Below are positions 1 to 9,201 of a stretch of DNA of 35,106 nt, piece by piece. Under the pieces are notes generated by a model that saw nothing but the letters and a program-made list of their open reading frames with translations, made no database searches and was not told the origin of the DNA. How positions within the stretch are numbered: position 1 is the first letter of the stretch; the number at the start of each line of letters is the position of its first letter. Made by a program: the position numbers and the translations under genes. The stretch is taken from the NCBI GenBank assembly GCA_947625735.1, contig CANQPL010000024.1, positions 1 to 35,106 on the forward strand. The letters run 5' to 3'. The stretch is from an uncultured Clostridia bacterium. Lineage in GTDB: Bacteria; Bacillota; Clostridia; Oscillospirales; Ruminococcaceae.

Positions 1-1
1 A

Positions 2-2060
2 ATGTACTGGACAGCAGAAACGAATATGACACAAAAAGAGAGTGCATTCACTACATTTACATTTACTAAGGCAGGAATTTACACCTTTACAATAACTGAA
101 AATAACAGCGAGATCGAGGGTATGACAAACAGCACAGGCAGCATTGAGGTTACTGTTAAAGTAGATGAGGATCCCGAGAGCCATGACCTTAGCATTACAA
201 GTGTTACACCCGACACAAGCTATAGTGTAGTAGACGACAATTATGTATTCACATTTACAAACATCTTTACTCCCGCTGAATGGACGCCTGAGGTAGAAAA
301 GACCATTGAGGGCAGAGAGTGGACAGATGATGATTCCTTTACATTCACAATTGCACTTGATGAGAATAAGACAGTTGATGAGGGACTCTGGGACAGCTGG
401 TCAATCGAGGGAGATGTTAATGAAGTAACAGTAACCAACATCAATGCTCATAAAGCCAAATTTGGAAAGATCAAGCTTGAAAAGACCGGTACCTACTACT
501 TCACCATTACCGAGGAAAAGCCTGCTTCCGCAAGTGAAGAGCTTGAATACGCAGAGCCTAAGACGATCAAGGTAGAGGTTTCCGATGATAGCGGTAAGCT
601 TGTTGCAAAAGCAAGTGAGGACATTAACGGCGCAAGCAAAGATGTTACCGAAAACAGCATAGAGTTTGTCAACAAGTATACTCCCAAGACGGTAACATGG
701 ACTCCTGCAGTAAGCAAGAAACTTGAGGGCAGAGACTGGAGAGATACGGACAGCTTTACCTTTACAATGGTTACAGAGCAGACAGATGGTTACACATACA
801 CCAAGAATGAAGCAGCCGTTAACGAGAGCGTTCCCATGGCAATTGATAGCGGAATGTACTGGACAGCAGAAACGAATATGACACAAAAAGAGAGTGCATT
901 CACTACATTTACATTTACTAAGGCAGGAACTTACACCTTCACAATAACCGAAAATAACAGCGAGATCGAGGGTATAACCAACGATACAGGCAGCATAGAG
1001 GTTACTGTTGAAGTAGATGAGGATCCCGCAAGCCATGACCTTAGCATTACAAGTGTTACATCTGATAACGACTATGAAATAGTAGACGACAAGTATGTAT
1101 TCACATTTACAAACACCTTTACTCCCGCTGAGTGGTCACCGTCGGTAACAAAGGTTATCGAGGGCAGAGAATGGACAGATGATGATTCCTTTACATTCAC
1201 AATAGCACTTGATGAGAATAAGACAGTTGATGAGGGACTCTGGGACAGCTGGTCAATCGAGGGAGATGTTAATGAAGTAACAGTAACCAACATCAATGCT
1301 CATAAAGCCAAATTTGGAAAGATCAAGCTTGAAAAGACCGGTACCTACTACTTCACCATTACCGAGGAAAAGCCTGCTTCCGCAAGTGAAGAGCTTGAAT
1401 ACGCAGAGCCTAAGACGATCAAGGTAGAGGTTTCCGATGATAGCGGTAAGCTTGTTGCAAAAGCAAGTGAGGACATTAACGGCGCAAGCAAAGATGTTAC
1501 CGAAAACAGCATAGAGTTTGTCAACAAGTATACTCCCAAGACGGTAACATGGACTCCTGCAGTAAGCAAGAAACTTGAGGGCAGAGACTGGAGAGATACG
1601 GACAGCTTTACCTTTACAATGGTTACAGAGCAGACAGATGGTTACACATACACCAAGAATGAAGCAGCCGTTAACGAGAGCGTTCCCATGGCAATTGATA
1701 GCGGAATGTACTGGACAGCAGAAACGAATATGACACAAAAAGAGAGTGCATTCACTACATTTACATTTACTAAGGCAGGAACTTACACCTTCACAATAAC
1801 CGAAAATAACAGCGAGATCGAGGGTATAACCAACGATACAGGCAGCATAGAGGTTACTGTTGAAGTAGATGAGGATCCCGCAAGCCATGACCTTAGCATT
1901 ACAAGTGTTACATCTGATAACGACTATGAAATAGTAGACGACAAGTATGTATTCACATTTACAAACACCTTTACTCCCGCTGAGTGGACACCGTCGGTAA
2001 CAAAGGTTATCGAGGGCAGAGAATGGACAAATGAAGATTCCTTTACATTCACAATTACGC
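2..2060 (+). repeat. 852-bp tandem repeat in the surface protein gene
   Basis: The same sequence recurs exactly 852 bp apart: the ATGTACTGGACAGCAG stretch starts at 2, 854 and 1706. Each 284-codon unit encodes a pair of isopeptide-type domains. Copies two and three are almost identical at base level until about 2060, where copy three diverges. The first copy differs at scattered positions only. The pattern indicates recent in-frame duplication, and the copy number may extend beyond the left edge. Confidence 0.9.
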
Positions 2061-4249
2061 TTGACGAGGAGAGTACAGATGAGGAACTCCGGAGCAGCTG
2101 TTCGATTAACGGAGAGGTTAAGCAGGCAACAGCAGACAACAACAATCATGAAGCCGTATTTGATACGATCACTTTTGAAAAGAGCGGTACTTACTGCTTC
2201 ATTATCAAGGAGATCGAACCCGAACTAAAGGCTAATGGCATGACATATGATACTACAGAACGTAGGGTTACCGTAACAGTAAGAAATGTAAACGGAATTC
2301 TTGAAGCAGCAAGTGATATCAGCGCAGAAACAGGCATAGTATTCACCAACATATACAAAGCAGCACCTGCTTATTGGAAACCCGGAGTATCCAAGATAAT
2401 CACAGTTTCCGACGATTTGACACTTCCCGAGGAGTGGAGCGGAGAATTTACCTTCACTCTGAGACCCGATGAAGATTACGGAGATGCGGTAGTCCTTCCC
2501 GCAACAGAGAGCGGCACCGCTGACAGTGTTGAAGTAAAACTTACCACGAACAACGATAATGTGGCAACCGCTGCAACAGCACAGTTCCCCGCAATTACAT
2601 TTAACAAGGCAGGGGAGTACAGCTTCACCGTCACCGAGGATATCACTCCGACCGTTCCCGGCATTGTCTACGACACAACGAAGTACACCGTTACGGCAAT
2701 TGTTGAGGATAAGGATGCACAACTTGTGGTTACTTCGATAAGCGATGATGTTAATGATTACACAGACACAGGGTTTACCTTCACAAACGAATATGCACCG
2801 GCAAAATGGGCACCTGTTATCGAGAAGAAATTTGAGAAACTGCCCAATAACTGGAAGGGCGACAGCTACACGTTCGTTCTTACACCGGTACCTGTAGACG
2901 ATGGCGATGAACTGACAGAAGATAAGATAAACCTTGATGGCATTATAGCAAAGGACAGCAGCGGAAATGAACACAGCTTTGTCAATGAAGCAGAAGAGAT
3001 TGTTCCTCTTGAATTTACCAAGACATATCCCGAAACAGGTTCACCCGATGAAAACAGTATAATGGGCTCGCTCCTGTTTACAAAGGAAGGTATTTACGAC
3101 TTTACAATCACGGAGAAAAACGATCCTGCCGACCTGACAATGACATACGATACCAAGGTTTACAACATTCGTGTAACTGTTACAAGAAATGATGACGAAA
3201 CAGATGACATTCCTGACGGAACGATCGTTGCAGAGGTTGTAACAGATGGCTTGACAGCTGATGAAAATGCACCTGTGACATATACCTTTACAAACACATA
3301 CAACCCGAGTGAAACTGAACCCGGCGGAAGTGAAACTGACCCCAGCGGAAGCGAAACTGAACCCGGCGGAAGCGAAACTGAACCCGGCGGAAGCGAAACT
3401 GAACCCGGCGGAAGCGAAACCGAACCCGGCGGAAGCGAAACTGAGCCCGGCGGAAGTGAAACTGAACCCGGCGGAAGCGAAACCGAGCCCAGCGGAAGCG
3501 AAACTGAATCCAGCGGAAGCGAAACTGAACCCAGCGGAAGTCAAACACAGCCCAGTCAGACAACAGAAACCAAACCGTCCGTAACGACCGGTTCGACTCA
3601 CCATACCGAAGAGACCCTAACTGATCCAATCAAGCTGACAAAGACATACGAGGGCGTAAGCCTCGGATCACTTAGCGACAATGAGAGATATCAGCTGTTG
3701 TCACATACAAGATTCCAGATCAGTGATCCTTTGGGTAATCAGGATTATATATCCCTCCAATACGATGATGGCAAGGCATATTTCAGCATAGACAAAATTG
3801 GTGGTAATTCCCTTTCGCCCAACACAACATACAACATCATTGAAGCGGAAGCACCGGCAGGCTATGAAAGAGCCGGAAGAATCCTTGTGAAGATCGACGA
3901 AAAAGGAAAGGTAACATGGTCTGATGATGAAGGAAAGACATACCGTCCGGGCAGCATCGTAGTTAAAAATCTGAAGAAGCCTGTCGAAACCGAACCTACT
4001 GTAACCACAACTCCTGAAATATCTATAGAGACATCAAATACAGGAAAGACAGGTGTGAATACGTCAACGCCCACACATTCCGAAACGACAGCTCCTCCTG
4101 AGGAAGATTTCGGAGCAGGCGCAGGTATTACGGAGGATAAGGAAAACACAGATAAAACATTGACAAACATTATGACAGCGGCAGCACTCCTTGTTGCAGT
4201 GGGTGCAGGTTCAGCGGCATTGAGATCCCGTAAAAAGCGGAAAAGATGA
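2..4249 (+). CDS. Repetitive cell-surface protein with pilin-type isopeptide domains, 5' partial
   Basis: The open frame runs in from the left edge, so the N-terminus and signal peptide are missing; 1415 residues are visible. It shows a partial and then seven complete domains of about 140 residues (starting near residues 92, 230, 376, 514, 660, 788 and 932), each with a W-x-P-x-V-x-K start, an FTFT strand, a G-x-Y-x-F-x-I-x-E strand and an FTN or FVN end. These match the streptococcal pilin isopeptide-linkage (FctA/Spy0128-like) pattern, where Lys, Glu and Asn form an internal amide bond. Next come a SETEPGG heptad linker (about 1103-1186), a CnaB/SpaA-like domain (about 1208-1330, with EAEAPAGYE), a Thr/Pro-rich stretch, a membrane segment (about 1387-1408) and an RKKRKR tail. 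I see no LPXTG motif. Likely an adhesin or stalk protein; ligand unknown. Confidence 0.85.
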   Translation: MYWTAETNMTQKESAFTTFTFTKAGIYTFTITENNSEIEGMTNSTGSIEVTVKVDEDPESHDLSITSVTPDTSYSVVDDNYVFTFTNIFTPAEWTPEVEKTIEGREWTDDDSFTFTIALDENKTVDEGLWDSWSIEGDVNEVTVTNINAHKAKFGKIKLEKTGTYYFTITEEKPASASEELEYAEPKTIKVEVSDDSGKLVAKASEDINGASKDVTENSIEFVNKYTPKTVTWTPAVSKKLEGRDWRDTDSFTFTMVTEQTDGYTYTKNEAAVNESVPMAIDSGMYWTAETNMTQKESAFTTFTFTKAGTYTFTITENNSEIEGITNDTGSIEVTVEVDEDPASHDLSITSVTSDNDYEIVDDKYVFTFTNTFTPAEWSPSVTKVIEGREWTDDDSFTFTIALDENKTVDEGLWDSWSIEGDVNEVTVTNINAHKAKFGKIKLEKTGTYYFTITEEKPASASEELEYAEPKTIKVEVSDDSGKLVAKASEDINGASKDVTENSIEFVNKYTPKTVTWTPAVSKKLEGRDWRDTDSFTFTMVTEQTDGYTYTKNEAAVNESVPMAIDSGMYWTAETNMTQKESAFTTFTFTKAGTYTFTITENNSEIEGITNDTGSIEVTVEVDEDPASHDLSITSVTSDNDYEIVDDKYVFTFTNTFTPAEWTPSVTKVIEGREWTNEDSFTFTITLDEESTDEELRSSCSINGEVKQATADNNNHEAVFDTITFEKSGTYCFIIKEIEPELKANGMTYDTTERRVTVTVRNVNGILEAASDISAETGIVFTNIYKAAPAYWKPGVSKIITVSDDLTLPEEWSGEFTFTLRPDEDYGDAVVLPATESGTADSVEVKLTTNNDNVATAATAQFPAITFNKAGEYSFTVTEDITPTVPGIVYDTTKYTVTAIVEDKDAQLVVTSISDDVNDYTDTGFTFTNEYAPAKWAPVIEKKFEKLPNNWKGDSYTFVLTPVPVDDGDELTEDKINLDGIIAKDSSGNEHSFVNEAEEIVPLEFTKTYPETGSPDENSIMGSLLFTKEGIYDFTITEKNDPADLTMTYDTKVYNIRVTVTRNDDETDDIPDGTIVAEVVTDGLTADENAPVTYTFTNTYNPSETEPGGSETDPSGSETEPGGSETEPGGSETEPGGSETEPGGSETEPGGSETEPGGSETEPSGSETESSGSETEPSGSQTQPSQTTETKPSVTTGSTHHTEETLTDPIKLTKTYEGVSLGSLSDNERYQLLSHTRFQISDPLGNQDYISLQYDDGKAYFSIDKIGGNSLSPNTTYNIIEAEAPAGYERAGRILVKIDEKGKVTWSDDEGKTYRPGSIVVKNLKKPVETEPTVTTTPEISIETSNTGKTGVNTSTPTHSETTAPPEEDFGAGAGITEDKENTDKTLTNIMTAAALLVAVGAGSAALRSRKKRKR
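3308..3559 (+). repeat. 21-bp repeats encoding SETEPGG heptads
   Basis: Eleven in-frame 21-bp units encode SETEPGG or close variants (SETDPSG, SETEPSG, SETESSG), followed by one degenerate unit, SQTQPSQ. The Glu/Pro/Gly-rich segment separates the isopeptide domains from the membrane-proximal CnaB-like domain and probably acts as a flexible, acidic wall-spanning spacer. Such tracts change length readily by slippage. Confidence 0.9.
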
Positions 4250-4337
4250 TCGGACTTAGCCTGTACAGACAAAAAAGATTTGAAGTGATAGGGAAACAAG
4301 AGCAGGCATAGTATTCTGTTAGGCTTCCCAAAAGTAA

Positions 4338-4384
4338 AGACTGCGGTCCCTGCAAAATCGGCAGGTGACCGCAGTCTATTTTAT
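4338..4384 (+). terminator. Terminator after the surface protein gene
   Basis: An 11-bp stem, AGACTGCGGTC (4338-4348) with GACCGCAGTCT (4367-4377), is extended by CCTGC/GCAGG around a short loop and followed by ATTTTATTTT. CCCAAAA and TTTTGGG further out could also pair, so it may work in both directions. Confidence 0.85.
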
Positions 4385-4546
4385 TTTGGGAAAAAGATTG
4401 ATGAATAATAAAATACTACACAAATCGGGCAAATTTTTGTTTGTCGTTACAAATTAATTTATAGCAGCACGTTTGATACAGTCGGAAAATTCTGCATTGT
4501 TTTTTTGTGCAAAATGATATTTCTTCGTAAAAACCCGGAATTTTAC

Positions 4547-4574
4547 TTGAAAAAATTTGAGAATATGATATAAT
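4547..4574 (+). promoter_or_regulatory. Promoter of the DUF4240 gene
   Basis: TTGAAA (4547-4552) and TATAAT (4569-4574) are separated by 16 bp. The ribosome site AAGGGAG follows at about 4597. The 4250-4613 spacer otherwise holds only the upstream terminator and A+T-rich sequence in which I see no gene. Confidence 0.7.
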
Positions 4575-4613
4575 AAAATTGAGTAAAGAATATTTTAAGG
4601 GAGATGAATTTTT

Positions 4614-5132
4614 TTGAGCAGCTTTCTCTATGACCTTTTCCGTAAGAGCAGCGAACGGACAAAAACTATGGGCGAGCTGGATTTCTGGGAGCTTATCGAC
4701 ACCATAGACCACGAGTACGGCGGAGACAGTGAGGCGGTGATCTCCTCACTTGTAAGGCATCTTAAAAATTGCAGCGATGAGTATATATTCACTTTTGATG
4801 ACAAGCTGTCAGAGCTTATCTATTCCCTTGACGGCAGGCAGTGGGCAGAGGAGCTTTTCGGAAATGAGCCTTTTAATGAGGAAAAATTTCTTTCAGCACG
4901 TGCAGCCGCAGTTGCCGCAGGCAGACAGCATTACTTTGATGTTCTGGGTCATAAATGCCCTCTTTCGGGTGAACATATACACGAATACAAGGGCAGGTGG
5001 TACGGTATAACCGACGGTCTTATCACAGCCGCCGCCGATGCGTGGGTAAGAAAGCACCTTCAGGAGGTGAATAATTATCCCCATGAAACGTCTTTCAGCC
5101 TTAAATCTCACAGCAACTCAGCCAATTGGTAA
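4614..5132 (+). CDS. DUF4240-family protein, TTG start
   Basis: A 172-residue soluble protein of unknown function. The core from about residue 20, ELDFWELIDTID, followed by an alternating helical region with FDDKLSELIYSLD and WAEELFG, fits the DUF4240 pattern; I recognise no catalytic motif. The start is taken as TTG at 4614 because AAGGGAG lies about 10 bases upstream and the only nearby ATG (4604) opens a frame that closes at once. After about residue 125 the sequence (HKCPLSGEHIHEYKGRWYG) looks like a small extra segment with a Cys and two His residues. The gene stands alone between its own promoter and terminator, facing the mcrBC genes. Family assignment is from memory of the motif pattern. 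Confidence 0.7.
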   Translation: MSSFLYDLFRKSSERTKTMGELDFWELIDTIDHEYGGDSEAVISSLVRHLKNCSDEYIFTFDDKLSELIYSLDGRQWAEELFGNEPFNEEKFLSARAAAVAAGRQHYFDVLGHKCPLSGEHIHEYKGRWYGITDGLITAAADAWVRKHLQEVNNYPHETSFSLKSHSNSANW

Positions 5133-5160
5133 ATGATGTTTGCAAAGCGATTTTACAGTT

Positions 5161-5205
5161 AAAATCCCCCTTATGATCCGTGTCGGGATATAAGGGGGAT
5201 TTTTT
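5161..5205 (+). terminator. Terminator between convergent DUF4240 gene and mcrC
   Basis: AAAATCCCCCTTAT (5161-5174) pairs with ATAAGGGGGATTTT (5190-5203) around a 15-base loop, followed by a T run. The symmetric A and T flanks suggest it serves both converging transcripts. Confidence 0.88.
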
Positions 5206-5218
5206 AAGAGATGCTGCC

Positions 5219-6268
5219 TTAACTGTCACAGAGAATTTTTGCAATTTCGTTTAACTGTGCGGCGATGTCGTCAAATTTCACGCTCAGGTCAAGGCTTCTG
5301 ACATAGAAACGGCTGCCGCCAATGTCTATAGATATGCCGTCGGCAGGAATTTTGTCCTCACGGGTGCGTGCATACAGCAGCATACCCGAAACCTCCCCGT
5401 CAAAGTGGCAGGCTTCATTTTTAACATATGTAAAGATTTGGTAGAGGTTATGCGAATGAATTTTACCTTGGGAATCTTCGGTTTTTGAAACGGTGGTATC
5501 TTTATAAAACTTTGCATCAATGATCAACTTTTTATTATCATTGCAAAGTACTACGTCCGACAGCATTTTAGGCATCAACGAATATTTTTCAGTAACTGCC
5601 CATTTTATTTCGGGAGCTTCCGGGTGCAGATCATCATAATGTGTTCTGAAATAATTCAGTATAAATTTTTCATACAGCAAATTCTCATTTTTTTCTGAAA
5701 TTTCAATAATTTTCAGTTCTCCGTCCTCTGTGGTAAAAAGCATATTTTCGCAGATAACTCTGCATATGCTCATCAGAAAACGGTAGCTTTTATTGTTTCT
5801 GTTATAATTAAAATTGTTCCAATTTATATTTGAAAGCTCTGCCGCAGAAACATCGGAAAAATACCGCACAAGACGGCAGAGAGCTTCTTTCTCGGAATCT
5901 TTAATATCCGCATTTATAAGTAAAAGCATAACGGATTTTATTATTCTGTTCATAAGCGTGTCGGTGGTGTACTCGTCATGACCGCAGACATATCTTGCAT
6001 TGCGAAAGCCGTTTTTACTCATTGTCCGGATAATATCTATCCTGCCTCTGACGGTGTACAATTCCTCGCTTATATATTCGTAGCTTTTGAACAGACCCTT
6101 TTTGATCTGATACTCCACGCCTTTTATAAGCAGGTGCGCCATAAGCTCCTGAATGTTGTCAAATTCTTCCTTTTCCACGAAAACGATGTCCTGTTCAAGA
6201 AGGTCATTGTAGGCGTAGGCAAGCATATAGTAGATATTTTTTATGGGAATGTTCTTATAGAGTTTCAT
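5219..6268 (-). CDS. mcrC: McrC-type nuclease subunit of a type IV restriction system
   Basis: This 349-residue protein matches the McrC family: the N-terminal IPIKNIYYMLAYAYN motif is characteristic, and a PD-(D/E)xK-type core follows, with SDVVL near residue 235, IIDAKF around D251-K253, and the later LYQIFTYVKN. McrC supplies DNA cleavage to the McrB motor, cutting foreign modified DNA. Its ATG overlaps the mcrB stop in an ATGA arrangement (6265-6268), so the two are translationally coupled and partner by position. The modified base recognised cannot be told from McrC. The gene appears intact and near normal length. Confidence 0.9.
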   Translation of the reverse strand: MKLYKNIPIKNIYYMLAYAYNDLLEQDIVFVEKEEFDNIQELMAHLLIKGVEYQIKKGLFKSYEYISEELYTVRGRIDIIRTMSKNGFRNARYVCGHDEYTTDTLMNRIIKSVMLLLINADIKDSEKEALCRLVRYFSDVSAAELSNINWNNFNYNRNNKSYRFLMSICRVICENMLFTTEDGELKIIEISEKNENLLYEKFILNYFRTHYDDLHPEAPEIKWAVTEKYSLMPKMLSDVVLCNDNKKLIIDAKFYKDTTVSKTEDSQGKIHSHNLYQIFTYVKNEACHFDGEVSGMLLYARTREDKIPADGISIDIGGSRFYVRSLDLSVKFDDIAAQLNEIAKILCDS

Positions 6269-8829
6269 TCGGCTTCACCGTCTGTCTGCCCGCCATCTGA
6301 TCGTACATCATCTGTCATGTCCGACAGTAATTTTTGAAATTTGGAACGCTCCTCACTGAGCTTTTTTTCATTGTCAAACCAATATTCCTCGATTGTCGGA
6401 ATAATTTCAAATTCAATTATATTTTTCACAATCTCATCGCTGACGACATCCGGATCATCGAAACAGAAATAACTATGCCCGATAACAAAGCCCGCCCCCA
6501 GTGACTTGTCCTTTATGATCTCCTCATTTAATTCCTTCACGGCGTCAACAGTTTTTTTGTAAAGAGAATTGTTTATGCCGTCCGTTTTTTGTATGAAAAC
6601 GGGGTTATCAAATGCGGGCTTCATGGTAAAGAATGCAAAACGTCTGCGCAGAGCATAGTCTATCATGGCAAGGCTGCGGTCGGCGGTGTTCATCATGCCG
6701 ATAATATAAACATTCTCAGGAACGGTAAAGGATTCCTTGCTGTAAACAAGTTCTGCGTGATATTCTTCACGCTTGTCTGCTTCGATAAGCATAAGCAGTT
6801 CGCCGAAAATTTTGCTCAGATTTCCACGATTTATTTCGTCAATGATGAGGAAATGTTCCTTGCTGCGGTTCGCATCAGCCCGGTTACAAAATTTCTTGAA
6901 AACGCCCTCTGTAAGCTCCAGACCGCCTTTTTCGGTTGGGCGGTAACCCTCAATAAAATCTTCATAGGAATAGCTTTGATGAAACTGTATCGTTATTATG
7001 CGGCTGTCGTCTTTTTCGCCCATTATCGTATATGCAAGACGTTTAGCGGCAAAGGTTTTTCCCACGCCGGGTGCGCCTTGGAGGATTATGTTTTTCTTGC
7101 GTTCGAGCAGGGCTGTCAGTTTTTCTAAGTCTGAACGGTCTATGTAGACTTCTTTCAGGAAATCGTCATTGGTATACGGGGGAATGATATATTGATATTG
7201 ACCGCTCAGATCGATATCCGGCTCCGGTTCGCCTTTTCTCCTTGCAGTGTTGATTTTTGCCCATTTTGTATGTATCAGAGCCGCAAGCTCCTTTGTCATC
7301 TTTATCCTTTTCCCCAAATCCGTTAATGCCCAGATGCCCACTTTTTCATTATCTATTATTTTTTCGTGTACAAGGTCATTTTTTGCAAAATCAATTTGAT
7401 TATAAACACGGTTTGCTCCTGACTTTTCATATGTCACGTTCAATTCATCATCGGGAATATCCATTATTTCAACGATTTTTTGGCGCACTTTGCGACATTC
7501 AGCACTTCCGCCCAATTCTTTCAGAGCTTGTATCAGCGGAGCGAAATATTTCAGGAATTCTGAATTTGAAGCAGGATTACTTTCATTATTTACGGTAATG
7601 CCTGATATATCTTCATCTCCGAACATTGAATTTAATTTTTCAACGTACTCAGTATATTGTGTAACATCTGTCAATGTTTTCACAGCTGCATTACCCGGAT
7701 GCTGCCACTTTCCGGAATGTGTCCATCTTACTTTGCGGATATTGGGGTATTCGCTGTCATATTGCTCATTGTACTCATAATCAGACTCTACTATTCCTCT
7801 GCCTACAATTTCACTTTTTCCTCGTTTAACAAATATAACGTCACCGATTTTCAGTACATTACAAAATTCCCACAGAGCATTGGCAGAATTGGATTGTTTT
7901 GTTTTGTCACCGTATTTATCTTTAAGTGAGGATTGAATTTCCTCTTTGGTTTTATATTGTCTTAAATCTCCTATTTCGTACCAGCCTATTCCCATAACAC
8001 TATCATCATAAAACTGCTTCCATTTATGCGCTTTTTCACCGGGTGCATAGAGCCAGTAATGTACATCTGAATTTTCACTATTGTGTTCATTATATTCCGA
8101 AATGTTACTGCTATTTTTTGATTCGAGCCAAGCGTAATATGTAAGCTTGGGAAATGATTTGATTTCAGAATTTGTGTAATCAAATACTGTTATGCATTTG
8201 TCGCATAAATTCAGATAATCTTTTCCATATGGCGGCTCTTTAAAGGAAAGCATATGCACAGATAAATTATCATTCAGCTTATTCATTTTACCGATATAGT
8301 TTCTATTATTAAAATCAAGGCTGAGAAATCTGTACGGTCTTATCCAATATAATCCTATTGTTATATTCCATTTAACATCGTACTGCTCATGCACACTATC
8401 ATAGAATTCGCAAAAGTGCTGACGATTTTCTTCCGTGTCCCAATCTGCCAGATCAATTGCCGCAGAAAACAATTCCCATAAATTATACATTTCATAATCA
8501 TTGATATCTTTTTTTAATCCAAAGGGATCGCTATGTAAATTATTCAACACCGGAATGCAATCAAAATTATCCGGCATATTTTCAGAAATGCCGAATTCTT
8601 TCACCAACCCGTAAATTAAAGATACACGCTTTGCGCCGGTAATTTTTTTATTATTAAAAAAGCCAAAAAAAGTGAATGGATCTATATCATCAAATTTCGG
8701 ATTTTTTAAGCCGATATCTATATGTACTTTTTTAATTATATTCAATAGTTCCTGCCTGTTGTGCCTGAATTTCAATACATTATCGGCAAGAGCCATATAT
8801 AGCGGTATCCAACTGTATGCATCATTCAT
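6265..8829 (-). CDS. mcrB: McrB-type GTPase motor and recognition subunit of a type IV restriction system
   Basis: An 854-residue McrB-like AAA+ protein. I use the ATG at 8829 because a GGGGGA ribosome site sits about 9 bases upstream; an in-frame ATG at 8898 lies inside the promoter. Domains: an N-terminal region (1-240) I do not recognise; a PUA/EVE-like fold candidate (about 250-400, YWLYAPGEKAHKW...GIGWYEIGDL); an Mrr_N-like winged helix (about 430-520); then the motor, with Walker A GAPGVGKT near 583, Walker B DEINRGN near 661 and the McrB signature MNTADRS near 711. EVE-like domains bind modified cytosine in related proteins, so the target is probably modified phage DNA. This architecture differs from E. 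coli McrB, which has a DUF3578 recognition domain. Confidence 0.9.
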   Translation of the reverse strand: MNDAYSWIPLYMALADNVLKFRHNRQELLNIIKKVHIDIGLKNPKFDDIDPFTFFGFFNNKKITGAKRVSLIYGLVKEFGISENMPDNFDCIPVLNNLHSDPFGLKKDINDYEMYNLWELFSAAIDLADWDTEENRQHFCEFYDSVHEQYDVKWNITIGLYWIRPYRFLSLDFNNRNYIGKMNKLNDNLSVHMLSFKEPPYGKDYLNLCDKCITVFDYTNSEIKSFPKLTYYAWLESKNSSNISEYNEHNSENSDVHYWLYAPGEKAHKWKQFYDDSVMGIGWYEIGDLRQYKTKEEIQSSLKDKYGDKTKQSNSANALWEFCNVLKIGDVIFVKRGKSEIVGRGIVESDYEYNEQYDSEYPNIRKVRWTHSGKWQHPGNAAVKTLTDVTQYTEYVEKLNSMFGDEDISGITVNNESNPASNSEFLKYFAPLIQALKELGGSAECRKVRQKIVEIMDIPDDELNVTYEKSGANRVYNQIDFAKNDLVHEKIIDNEKVGIWALTDLGKRIKMTKELAALIHTKWAKINTARRKGEPEPDIDLSGQYQYIIPPYTNDDFLKEVYIDRSDLEKLTALLERKKNIILQGAPGVGKTFAAKRLAYTIMGEKDDSRIITIQFHQSYSYEDFIEGYRPTEKGGLELTEGVFKKFCNRADANRSKEHFLIIDEINRGNLSKIFGELLMLIEADKREEYHAELVYSKESFTVPENVYIIGMMNTADRSLAMIDYALRRRFAFFTMKPAFDNPVFIQKTDGINNSLYKKTVDAVKELNEEIIKDKSLGAGFVIGHSYFCFDDPDVVSDEIVKNIIEFEIIPTIEEYWFDNEKKLSEERSKFQKLLSDMTDDVRSDGGQTDGEAE

Positions 8830-8869
8830 TTGTTTCGTCCCCCTGCTAATAAAAAATCCTTTATATTTC

Positions 8870-8898
8870 ATTATACAACATATTTTGACAAAAGGCAA
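8870..8898 (-). promoter_or_regulatory. Promoter of mcrBC
   Basis: On the minus strand TTGCCT (8898-8893) and TATAAT (8875-8870) are separated by 17 bp, about 40 bases before the mcrB ATG. The rest of 8899-9201 holds only the hemL terminator and A+T-rich sequence; I see no gene there. Confidence 0.65.
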
Positions 8899-9077
8899 GA
8901 GTATTTTTCATATGTTCAAAAATAATTGTGGATTTGTAAATGATACGCCGCACACTATGAATCCCGATTTTAATATACCATGCATTTATTAAATTCGCTT
9001 GTACCATGTATCGTGTGAAATGCTCTAAACATGATTTAAAATAAATTCTGTGTGATATGTCCTCTCAAATTTTTACA

Positions 9078-9113
9078 AAACAAAAAATTGATAAGCAATC
9101 ATTGGCTTATCAA
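9078..9113 (-). terminator. Terminator of the sbp-hemL operon
   Basis: On the minus strand TTGATAAGC pairs with GCTTATCAA (9113-9105 with 9096-9088) around an 8-base loop, followed by TTTTTTGTTTTG. It lies 90 bp past the hemL stop, and no other terminator was found between it and the sbp promoter. Confidence 0.8.
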
Positions 9114-9201
9114 ATTAATAAAATAAAATTTGTTTTAAAAAGTGAAGTTTATGGCTTCTTTTATTTTGACAGGTATAATTCATAAGACACCTTTAAAATT
9201 G

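Noticed and set aside
401-2149. Long minus-strand open frames opposite the surface protein
   Set aside because: They repeat with the 852-bp units, are Cys-rich, and are shadows of the plus-strand codon pattern.
3309-3584. Plus-strand frame of Lys/Pro/Ala repeats inside the linker
   Set aside because: It is an alternative frame of the SETEPGG repeats and only reflects the 21-bp period.
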